Assembly (NCBI GenBank): GCA_965222645.1
Contig: OZ244968.1
Coordinates: 2,542,001 to 2,606,000, forward strand
DNA from: JABDMH01 sp965222645
GTDB lineage: Bacteria > Bacteroidota > Bacteroidia > Chitinophagales > Saprospiraceae
DNA: 64,000 nt
Direction of reading: 5' to 3'
Shown here in pieces: positions 18,425 to 26,140 of the stretch. Under the pieces are notes generated by a model. It made no database searches, had not been told where the DNA came from, and saw only the letters and a list, made by a program, of their open reading frames with translations. A program made the position numbers and the translations under genes. Position 1 is the first letter of the stretch, and each line of letters opens with the position of its first letter.

Positions 18425-20398
18425 TCAGTGCACCACTGAAATCTCCCTGGTCATCGTCCCTTCTGCTGTCGCCACACGGATGATATAAAAACCACTGGGA
18501 TATCTGGTCATATCAAAAGTCACCTGGTCATTTACAGTGTTCCGCAGTGATCTTACATTGATGATCTTTCCATTCGCATCGGCCAAAAATACCGAGGTAT
18601 TTTTCGGTGTTTCAAAATCAATATCAATACGCACATATTCATCCGCCGGATTGGGATAGATATTAACGCTGTTTTCAGGAAGTGGATTTTCATCTACAGC
18701 TGTGCTGATGGTAAGCTCCAGACCAATATCGGCGGCACTTTCCTCGTAGTTTTGATAAATACTCCATCCCGGTGTTGCATCGTCAGGTGTGGAAACGATG
18801 GTAGAAAGCTGCCATAATTTGTAATCCTCGTTGACACCCATAAACAAATCGTTTGACGTAGCACTATACCTTATCCCGACTAAATATTTGCCCCCAGGCT
18901 CCAATAATGTTTCGGCATCACCATCCAGGTTTGTAATCGTATCGATAAAGAACTCCGGACAACCTGGCTCAGCATCATCGACAGAAGTGAATAATTTAGA
19001 ACCAATTCCGATTACCATATCCTCCTCCAATAACTGATTGAAACCCTGAGATGCATCTAGCCCAATTAAGTCCGTCTCCCTGTTAAGAAGGACGCCCTTC
19101 AACACTCTGGCTGTATCTGGGAGTTGTGCAATAAAACCTATTACTGTCTTACCAGCCAGGCCTTCCTCTCCAGAGCAAACCTTAAAAGAAATCCTATCAA
19201 CTTTTAAATCATGGTTATAAGCCTCCGGGATAAAGAAAATATTAGCAATGTCATAATCGACATCATCACCGGAAGTACCCACGGGTTTACTGCCTTGGCT
19301 TCGATTACTGGGAGGCACCTTTCTAAAGGAAAAGTCCCTCACATCAAAAAAATTGAAATCGACATTATCATCACCTGCGACAATTTCCGGCATGGTATCC
19401 CCTCTATACCGGACGTTGTACACCACAAAATAGCCTTGTTGTGCAACATCTTCGGGCAACCAATCATTGTCAAAATCCCAGATCACGGTATCGCCTGCAC
19501 CGAGCTCCTCGATCCACCCCGTATCGCTATATATCAGATCCAAATTTTCTGATTCAAGAATTCGAGCTAAAAACATAATACTATCAGTGAGGCTGGAGTC
19601 ACTCTTATTGTGCACCATCATTTCCAAATCTACACTATCGACGAGAGCAAAATCAGGGGTCTCGAAGTTGTCGATGTTTGTAAAATCGATCACCGCCAGA
19701 TCTACACCACGACTGTCGTATAAACTCACATCATCGATGATCCAGAAGTAGTACTCGCCATCCCAAACAAATTTGACGGTCACATCAGCTTGATTTGCTG
19801 CGATATCAGTAATGTCGATAGAAATCTTATCCGTAGCACGGGTTTGGGCTCCAGCTGCAATGTCCTCATTGATGAGATATGATGTCCATGAAGTGCCTCC
19901 ATCATTGCTTACCTCCACAGAAGTAGCTGGTGTGCTAAAATCACGTGTATTGGGATCTGGATCACCATCGTCTTTTGAAAAATACCTGTAGTACTGATGA
20001 AATGCCAGGATCACTTTATCCTGACCCGTAAAATCAAGGGATGGTGAAATGAGTTCTCCCCGCTGAGGTGAGGGTGAAGGACCTTGTCCAAAATTGCCCT
20101 GAGTACCACCGTTGTCCAAACCATCAGAATCAAAAAGCATGGCTCCTCCACCGGACTCCGATCCAATGGGAGTTTCACCACTATTGTAAGCGCCTGTACC
20201 TGCATCGCCATTGGCAGTCCATGCCCAGACAGCTAATGCTGCCTTTGATGTATCAGCTGAAGAGACACCCACTGTTGTCCAGCCATCTAAATCGCTGTCA
20301 AATGTGAAGGAGTAGATCGCATTTTGACTATTTGTGGAAGCAATAATGGTAAAGAAGGCAAAAATAGTTGTAAGTGATTGAATGGTCTTCTGATACAT
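18425..20398 (-). CDS. Large secreted protein with type IX secretion C-terminal sorting domain
   Basis: 657 residues. Signal peptide 'MYQKTIQSLTTIFAFFTIIASTNSQ'. The first part ('AIYSFTFDSDLDGWTTVG...' through 'FWIIDDVSLYD') resembles a jelly-roll carbohydrate- or protein-binding module with acidic, probably calcium-binding, loops. The middle is beta-rich and Asp-rich. The last 80 residues, 'NIYPNPADEYVRIDIDF...VFLADANGKIINVR...YPSGFYIIRVATAEGTMTREISV', are a classic type A sorting domain that directs export through PorSS/T9SS and surface attachment. The protein is therefore expected on the cell surface or released. No catalytic domain is visible. Its upstream region holds two copies of a palindrome. 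Confidence 0.9.
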   Translation of the reverse strand: MYQKTIQSLTTIFAFFTIIASTNSQNAIYSFTFDSDLDGWTTVGVSSADTSKAALAVWAWTANGDAGTGAYNSGETPIGSESGGGAMLFDSDGLDNGGTQGNFGQGPSPSPQRGELISPSLDFTGQDKVILAFHQYYRYFSKDDGDPDPNTRDFSTPATSVEVSNDGGTSWTSYLINEDIAAGAQTRATDKISIDITDIAANQADVTVKFVWDGEYYFWIIDDVSLYDSRGVDLAVIDFTNIDNFETPDFALVDSVDLEMMVHNKSDSSLTDSIMFLARILESENLDLIYSDTGWIEELGAGDTVIWDFDNDWLPEDVAQQGYFVVYNVRYRGDTMPEIVAGDDNVDFNFFDVRDFSFRKVPPSNRSQGSKPVGTSGDDVDYDIANIFFIPEAYNHDLKVDRISFKVCSGEEGLAGKTVIGFIAQLPDTARVLKGVLLNRETDLIGLDASQGFNQLLEEDMVIGIGSKLFTSVDDAEPGCPEFFIDTITNLDGDAETLLEPGGKYLVGIRYSATSNDLFMGVNEDYKLWQLSTIVSTPDDATPGWSIYQNYEESAADIGLELTISTAVDENPLPENSVNIYPNPADEYVRIDIDFETPKNTSVFLADANGKIINVRSLRNTVNDQVTFDMTRYPSGFYIIRVATAEGTMTREISVVH

Positions 20399-20606
20399 AT
20401 TATTCTTTATTAAGATATAGCAAGAGTTATTTTAGCAATGCAAGATATGAAAAACCCGAAAAGCAATATGATATTTAACAAATTTGACATGCGTCTTACA
20501 AATCTTGACACATATATGACAGCAGAACCGATACATCCGCTGCCTGGAGGGTAGATGAGATTTCTGCCAACGCGGGAAAGCAGCATGGGGTTGGGACGGG
20601 TTGTTA

Positions 20607-20629
20607 GTCCTATTTAGCGAAAATAGGAC
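20607..20629. repeat. Palindrome copy 1
   Basis: Arms GTCCTATTT and AAATAGGAC around AGCGA: nine paired bases and a 5-nt loop. It lies 209 bp upstream of the sorting-domain gene and 100 bp from copy 2. Confidence 0.6.
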
Positions 20630-20706
20630 CGATGAAGACAATTGATTCATAACACATTCATTATTATGTATTTAGGGATGAATCTGTGGGATACCTATGA
20701 AAGTTG

Positions 20707-20729
20707 GACCTATTTAGCGAAAATAGGTC
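20707..20729. repeat. Palindrome copy 2
   Basis: Arms GACCTATTT and AAATAGGTC around the same AGCGA. Compared with copy 1 the second base pair is swapped (T-A to A-T) on both arms, so pairing symmetry is kept. Confidence 0.6.
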
Positions 20730-20896
20730 AAAGTCTGCTAGAACCGGGGCAAGTTTACAGGAAAAGTGCAATGGTCATACTTAGGGTTCACAATGGGATC
20801 TAGTGCATCATGTACAAAATATCAGATACCTCATAAATGGTGCTCTAGAATTGCAAAAAAAGGCAACAGGATGCAGAAACAACAAAGGAATGTCTC

Positions 20897-21868
20897 CTAC
20901 TTTATCCAGTCTCTGGAAATCGGCATTACTCCCGGATACTGGCATACCAGAGTACCACATTTGACAGACCACCACGCAATACTTTCCAGATCAAAACCAG
21001 CTAGCCACGCAAGAGCAGCTACACTAATCACAGTATCTCCAGCACCACAAACATCCGCTATCAAACCCTTATGAGCAGGAACGAGAAAGGACTCAGTGCC
21101 GTCGCTTATAAATGCACCGTTCTCCGATAAGGTAAAAAGGACTAATCGGCATTCCAACTCCGACAGTAAAAACTTCGCGGCCTTTTCTAAACTCTTTTGA
21201 TTTACCTCAACATGAAAAGGAACACATGCGCGTAACTCACTGAAATTAGGTTTGAAAATGGTCACCCCCTTGTACTCAAGAAAATTCTGAAATTTGGGAT
21301 CAACAGCAACGGGAATTCCCTTTCCTGAAAACAAGGTCAATAGCCTGGCAATAAATGACCGATTGAGAAGTCCCTTGTTATAATCCTGAAAAATCACCAT
21401 ATCCATTTTTACGTTCTCCAATAATTCATGAAGGGATTTAATAATCCCCATCTCTATCTCATCTTCCAGCGATTCGATTTTTTCACGGTCTACACGAAGG
21501 AGATGCTGACTTTCTGCCATCACCCTAATCTTGCTTATGGTCATGCGATCTTGCGATGACAAGGTGAGCCTGGTATTTATTCCCTCTTTTTCCAGCAACG
21601 TCACCAATAATTTTCCGTCCCTGTCATTGCCAACAATTGACAAAAGCCAGACCTCACTTGCCAATCCTCGCAAATTGCAGGCCACATTCGCAGCACCACC
21701 CGGGGATGCCCTCTCCTCTCTCTGCAACAGTACAAGTACCGGGGCTTCAGGAGAGATTCGATTTACTGATCCATAGATATAACGATCCAACATGGAGTCT
21801 CCAATCACCAAAATCCTATACCCACTTGTATTATTTAAAAATTCAGCTACTCCCCGTGTCATTGTCAT
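20897..21868 (-). CDS. PfkB-family kinase, D-glycero-beta-D-manno-heptose-7-phosphate kinase-like
   Basis: 323 residues. The protein has the ribokinase fold with 'GDSMLDRYIYGSVNRISPEAPVLVL', the start typical of the HldE kinase domain, 'SPGGAANVACNLRGLA', and near the C terminus 'DVCGAGDTVISVAALAWLAG' with the catalytic aspartate of the GAGD motif. HldE/RfaE1 phosphorylates heptose 7-phosphate in ADP-heptose synthesis for LPS. The nucleotidyltransferase half found in enterobacterial HldE is absent, so a separate enzyme would be needed. It starts immediately after the waaA stop, which supports a role in LPS core synthesis. A close PfkB relative of other specificity is possible. Confidence 0.83.
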   Translation of the reverse strand: MTMTRGVAEFLNNTSGYRILVIGDSMLDRYIYGSVNRISPEAPVLVLLQREERASPGGAANVACNLRGLASEVWLLSIVGNDRDGKLLVTLLEKEGINTRLTLSSQDRMTISKIRVMAESQHLLRVDREKIESLEDEIEMGIIKSLHELLENVKMDMVIFQDYNKGLLNRSFIARLLTLFSGKGIPVAVDPKFQNFLEYKGVTIFKPNFSELRACVPFHVEVNQKSLEKAAKFLLSELECRLVLFTLSENGAFISDGTESFLVPAHKGLIADVCGAGDTVISVAALAWLAGFDLESIAWWSVKCGTLVCQYPGVMPISRDWIK

Positions 21869-23110
21869 TTAAAATATATTCTGTTCCTCTAAATAATGCA
21901 TAATTTTAGCAGTGGCCCCACGATGTTCTCCAAAAAAAAGTCTAATAGCGGCAACAGCATCTGCCTGATTTTCCGTATTTTTGAAATAATTAACCGCGTT
22001 GTCAAATTCTACTGAGTTTTCTATATACCTTGCAGCTCCTATTCGTATCAACTCTCTAGCCTCCCAGAATTTTGAAAAGTTTGGTCCAAAAATCACAGGT
22101 ACCTGGGCACCTATTGGTTCGAGAATGCTGTGTATTCCCTTGCCGAATCCTCCACCAATATATGCTAAACTCGCCAACGGGTATAAATGTGCCAGGTCTC
22201 CTATTGTATCGACGGTCAGGTAGTCAGCACACGTACCAGAATGCGATCGTGAAAGCCGGATCCCATCACCTATCAATTTATTTTCAATAGATTTCAACAT
22301 AGATTCAGCTACATCATGTGGAGCTACAATAACAAAATACTCATCGCGCTTCAAAATGCTATTTATCCCATCCAGGATCACCGCAAGATCTTCGTCCCAA
22401 CAACTTCCAATAACCATCACCTCTTTATTCTTTGCCAATTTCTGAACTTGTGGATATTTCTTAAGATCCTTTTGCAATTGCAATACACGGTCAATGCGAG
22501 TGTCTCCAGTCAGCATGACCTTACAATTCCTGCTAGATAGTAGCTCATAGGTGGAAGAATCCTGCACAAAAATATGAGCTGCACCCCCCACATACTTAAA
22601 TAAAGGTGCACTGAAATTCTTCAATAAAAAATGTTCTTTTCTTAAAATTACCGACACAAAAAAATAAGGTATACCCTTTTCAGCCAGTTCGTATAAGAAA
22701 TTAAACCAAAAATCGTACTTTATAAAAAAAACAGAATCAGGATTTATTTTCTCAATGAATTTTTTAGCATTTTCCGGTGTGTCTAAGGGCAAATAAAACA
22801 CTGCATCAACCTCACTATAATTCTTACGTACTTCATACCCGCTAGGTGAAAAAAAAGTCAAGATTATTTTCTGCGCTTTGCCACTACTCCTTATGTGTTC
22901 AATAAGTGGGCGGCCCTGTTCAAATTCTCCCAAAGATGCACAGTGAATCCAGACTACAGGCACCTTCTGAATTGCAAGGTCTTCCCAGGATCTTTTTTGG
23001 TCCATTCTTCCGCGGATCCATTTCCTGGCCTTGACGCTGAAAGGTTGGGCTGCCCAGATCAATAGCCCATAACACCTGATAGCAATTGTATAAATAAATC
23101 GTGTTGTCAT
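21869..23110 (-). CDS. waaA: 3-deoxy-D-manno-octulosonic acid (Kdo) transferase
   Basis: 413 residues. The N-terminal membrane anchor, then 'VWIHCASLGEFEQGRPLIEHIR' and 'ILTFFSPSGYEVRKNY', are family hallmarks, with the active-site glutamate in the first. The C-terminal GT-B half carries 'IGGGFGKGIHSILEPIGAQVPVIFGP', which binds CMP-Kdo. WaaA (KdtA) attaches Kdo to lipid IVA at the cytoplasmic face of the inner membrane. It is followed without a gap by the heptose-kinase-like gene and preceded by an outer-membrane protein gene 12 bp away, so the three are likely one operon. Confidence 0.95.
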   Translation of the reverse strand: MTTRFIYTIAIRCYGLLIWAAQPFSVKARKWIRGRMDQKRSWEDLAIQKVPVVWIHCASLGEFEQGRPLIEHIRSSGKAQKIILTFFSPSGYEVRKNYSEVDAVFYLPLDTPENAKKFIEKINPDSVFFIKYDFWFNFLYELAEKGIPYFFVSVILRKEHFLLKNFSAPLFKYVGGAAHIFVQDSSTYELLSSRNCKVMLTGDTRIDRVLQLQKDLKKYPQVQKLAKNKEVMVIGSCWDEDLAVILDGINSILKRDEYFVIVAPHDVAESMLKSIENKLIGDGIRLSRSHSGTCADYLTVDTIGDLAHLYPLASLAYIGGGFGKGIHSILEPIGAQVPVIFGPNFSKFWEARELIRIGAARYIENSVEFDNAVNYFKNTENQADAVAAIRLFFGEHRGATAKIMHYLEEQNIF

Positions 23111-23122
23111 CCCTCGAAAGAA

Positions 23123-23857
23123 TTAGGGCCTTCTGAATAAATGGATAATCCATCCGACTTCGACACCCGCCATGACATCAAGCCGCTTTGCAGTCTCCAG
23201 GTTATTGTCGTAATTAATTCCCCTCAAATTTTTTGTGAAACCTTCACTAATATGAGCGCTTAGATAAAAATTGATCATGCTATCATGAGAAAAAAAAAGA
23301 TACGAAAGTGATTGAGAAATACTGAGTCCTCCGGTGAGTCGATCATACCCTTTGATGTAATCGTCTCTCAATTGCACAACCGAATCAAATTCATCCACAA
23401 TGCGAACTTTATGCAATAGATATCCCAATCCGGCAGCGAATAGAAATCCTGAAACTGCTTTTTTCCCATTTTTTGATAAAAAATAACCAGCCTCAGAATA
23501 AAAGTGATGGCCTCGCTCTCGTAGAAAGACGGATGCAAATCTCATATCGCTACCAATTATTCCTCCCTCAATCGTTCGTAGATTGGAAAGTACATCTTCT
23601 TTTACATGACTTCCAAAAATGAAAGAATAGTTCACGCCAAAATAAAGACGTCCCGGAGTTATAATTGAGAGTTTACCTCCGAAATTGAAATGGGTGCCAA
23701 AACGCTTGTTGAGATCACCTTCCGGTATGCCCACACCATACTTTGGAGCGATAAAAAATCGGGTAGAGATATCAGGACTTTCCTGTGCCCCCACCTCCAG
23801 GAAGACGAGTGACAAGGTAAGAAACAGAACCGGCCTCAACACCTTTGCATTCATCAT
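23123..23857 (-). CDS. Predicted outer-membrane beta-barrel protein, unknown function
   Basis: 244 residues with signal peptide 'MMNAKVLRPVLFLTLSLVFLEVGAQ'. After it come alternating strands with aromatic girdles ('RFFIAPKYGVGIPEGDLNKRFGTHFNFGGKLSI...', '...YFGVNYSFIFGSHV') and a C terminus 'GVEVGWIIHLFRRP'. The pattern fits a small 8-10 strand barrel. It is the first gene of the likely operon with waaA (12 bp gap). No specific family is recognised. Confidence 0.75.
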   Translation of the reverse strand: MMNAKVLRPVLFLTLSLVFLEVGAQESPDISTRFFIAPKYGVGIPEGDLNKRFGTHFNFGGKLSIITPGRLYFGVNYSFIFGSHVKEDVLSNLRTIEGGIIGSDMRFASVFLRERGHHFYSEAGYFLSKNGKKAVSGFLFAAGLGYLLHKVRIVDEFDSVVQLRDDYIKGYDRLTGGLSISQSLSYLFFSHDSMINFYLSAHISEGFTKNLRGINYDNNLETAKRLDVMAGVEVGWIIHLFRRP

Positions 23858-24101
23858 TCAAAGGTAAGCTATTCGAAGTTTAATGTAAGTCTGTCCAAAT
23901 GTTATGGTGCCTCAAGATGGAGTGATTCCGACCGCTTATTCTGACCCCTCCAAATCGAGGAGACGGTTTCACGGATATACATTTGCCAATACTGAAGTAC
24001 TAAACAATCTGGTGAAATGAGGAACAAAGGAGCGCGAATTCACTCCTTAAATAATTGATAAGACAAAAATTACGGATTCCTATTTTCTACTTCAATGGTT
24101 A

Positions 24102-25082
24102 ATGGATGAGTTGTTACCTTTGTTATCACAAATAACCATTTTGAAACGCGTTTTAATTACTGGTGCCGCCGGTTTTATTGGTTCTCATTTATGTGATCGT
24201 TTTATACGAGAAGACTACAGGGTTGTGGGTATGGATAATATGCTCACAGGTTCACTGAGCAATATTGAGCACTTGTTTAGGGATGAGCGTTTTGACTTTT
24301 ACCATCACGATGTCTCCAAGTTTGTGCATGTTCCGGGAGACCTGGGATATATTTTGCACTTCGCTTCTCCGGCTAGCCCGATCGATTATTTGAAAATGCC
24401 GATTCAGACGCTGAAAGTGGGATCTCTCGGCACCCATAATCTCCTTGGATTGGCAAGAGAAAAAAGAGCCTGCATTCTTATTGCATCCACATCCGAGGTT
24501 TATGGTGATCCACTGATTCATCCACAGACTGAGGATTACTGGGGCAACGTAAATCCGGTCGGTCCACGGGGCGTCTATGATGAAGCAAAAAGATTTCAGG
24601 AAGCTATTACGATGGCCTATCACAACTTCCATGGTCTGGACACACGCATTGCCCGGATTTTTAATACATACGGACCACGTATGCGGGTTGATGATGGCCG
24701 GGCCTTGCCAGCATTTATGAGCCAGGCACTTCGCAACGAGCCTCTCAGTGTTTTTGGAGATGGTGAACAAACAAGGTCTTTTTGCTATATCGATGATCTG
24801 ATCGAAGGGATATTCAGATTACTGCACAGCAATTATTGCCTCCCAATAAACATCGGTAATCCGTCAGAGATCACGATAAATCAACTCGCACTTGAAATCC
24901 TTACAATGGTGGGAGATTCCACATCTAAAATCGCTTATCACAAGCTTCCCGTTGATGATCCTAAAGTCAGACAGCCTGATATTACAAAAGCCCGGGAGAT
25001 CCTGAACTGGGAACCAAAGATTGACCGGACTGAGGGATTAAATCGTACTTTGGAGTACTTTAGGACAGTTGTAAATACATGA
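24102..25082 (+). CDS. NAD-dependent UDP-glucuronate decarboxylase-like protein
   Basis: 326 residues. The extended SDR fold is shown by 'RVLITGAAGFIGSHLCDRF' (NAD-binding glycine motif), 'ILIASTSEVYGDPLIHPQ', and the catalytic Tyr-x-x-x-Lys in 'GVYDEAKRFQE'. The sequence 'PRMRVDDGRALPAFMSQALRNEPLSVFGDGEQTRSFCYIDDLIEG' is characteristic of UDP-glucuronate decarboxylase (UXS), which makes UDP-xylose; a related epimerase cannot be fully excluded. The first ATG adds 13 residues not seen in the family, and a TTG at 24141 is an alternative start. It overlaps rfbB by four bases and heads a surface-polysaccharide operon. Confidence 0.9.
   Translation: MDELLPLLSQITILKRVLITGAAGFIGSHLCDRFIREDYRVVGMDNMLTGSLSNIEHLFRDERFDFYHHDVSKFVHVPGDLGYILHFASPASPIDYLKMPIQTLKVGSLGTHNLLGLAREKRACILIASTSEVYGDPLIHPQTEDYWGNVNPVGPRGVYDEAKRFQEAITMAYHNFHGLDTRIARIFNTYGPRMRVDDGRALPAFMSQALRNEPLSVFGDGEQTRSFCYIDDLIEGIFRLLHSNYCLPINIGNPSEITINQLALEILTMVGDSTSKIAYHKLPVDDPKVRQPDITKAREILNWEPKIDRTEGLNRTLEYFRTVVNT
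24115..24122 (+). promoter_or_regulatory. -7 element TACCTTTG inside the start region of the UXS gene
   Basis: An exact TAnnTTTG match lies 13 bp after the first possible ATG (24102). If used, translation would have to begin at the TTG at 24141, whose product 'MKRVLITGAAGFIGSH' matches family starts well. No good -33 box is seen. Confidence 0.35.
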
Positions 25083-26140
25083 GATCTTATCAAAAAATTA
25101 TAATCACAGGTGGTGCCGGATTTATCGGAAGTCACGTAGTGCGACACATGGTCAAAAGATATCCCGATGCTATGGTGATTAATCTGGACAAATTGACCTA
25201 TGCGGGAAACTTAGAGAACCTAAAGGACATCGAGTCGTCGGCCAACTATGTCTTCGAAAAAGTCTGTATTACCGATCAACAAGAGATTCAACGTGTTTTC
25301 GAACAATACAAACCGGACCTCATCATTCACTTAGCAGCCGAGTCTCATGTGGACAGGTCAATCGTATCTCCATTGGAATTTGTGCATACCAACACCATCG
25401 GAACAGCAAATCTCCTCAATATCGCAAAACAAATGTGGTCTAAAAATTACGATGGAAAGCTGTTTTACCAGGTCTCAACTGATGAGGTATATGGTAGCCT
25501 GGGTCCATCCGGTTATTTCACAGAAGATACCAGGTACGATCCCAGATCACCTTATTCGGCCTCAAAGGCGGCAGCTGATCACCTTGTCAGGGCCTATCAC
25601 CATACTTTTGGAATGCCCGTGTTGATCTCAAATTGCTCAAATAATTACGGACCATACCAATTTCCCGAAAAATTGCTGCCCCTCATGATCAATAACATCA
25701 AGCACCAAAAACCTCTTCCGGTTTATGGAGACGGAAGTAATGTTCGAGATTGGTTATATGTCGGAGATCATGTGAAAGCCATCGACTTGATTGCTCATCG
25801 AGGTAGGTTGGGTGAAACCTACAATGTGGGTGGTCATAACGAGCATAAGAACATCACCATCGTAGAGACTCTATGCGATTTAATGGACGAAAAGCTCACC
25901 AATCCACCCGGTACGTCAAGGAGTCTCATTACTTTTGTCAAGGATCGCCCAGGGCATGATCAGCGTTATGCGATCGATCCCAGCAAGATCCAGCATGAAT
26001 TGGGCTGGAGTCCAACGACAAATTTGGAAGAGGGTTTATCTTTGACGATAAATTGGTACTTCGCAAATGCAGAGTGGTTGGATCATGTGACAAGTGGATC
26101 TTACCGGGAGTACTACGAGACCATGTATAAAGTAATGTAA
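25079..26140 (+). CDS. rfbB: dTDP-glucose 4,6-dehydratase
   Basis: 353 residues, the usual length. 'IIITGGAGFIGSHVVRHMVKRYPDAMVINLDKLTYAGNLENL' is the family N terminus; 'FYQVSTDEVYGSLG' carries the active-site Thr-Asp-Glu, and 'YSASKAAADHLVRAYHHTFGMPVLISNCSNNYGPYQFPEKLLP' the Tyr-Lys pair and substrate loop. The enzyme makes dTDP-4-keto-6-deoxyglucose for rhamnose and other deoxysugars. The overlap ATGA with the upstream gene and direct contact with the SLBB gene downstream place it in the polysaccharide operon. The other rml genes are not in this window. Confidence 0.96.
   Translation: MRSYQKIIITGGAGFIGSHVVRHMVKRYPDAMVINLDKLTYAGNLENLKDIESSANYVFEKVCITDQQEIQRVFEQYKPDLIIHLAAESHVDRSIVSPLEFVHTNTIGTANLLNIAKQMWSKNYDGKLFYQVSTDEVYGSLGPSGYFTEDTRYDPRSPYSASKAAADHLVRAYHHTFGMPVLISNCSNNYGPYQFPEKLLPLMINNIKHQKPLPVYGDGSNVRDWLYVGDHVKAIDLIAHRGRLGETYNVGGHNEHKNITIVETLCDLMDEKLTNPPGTSRSLITFVKDRPGHDQRYAIDPSKIQHELGWSPTTNLEEGLSLTINWYFANAEWLDHVTSGSYREYYETMYKVM

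Larger units (their letters stand above)
20399..20896. other. Intergenic region with a duplicated palindrome
   Basis: About 500 bp between the sorting-domain gene start and the 3' end of the heptose-kinase-like gene. It holds the two palindromes at 20607 and 20707. Nothing else is recognised. Confidence 0.5.
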
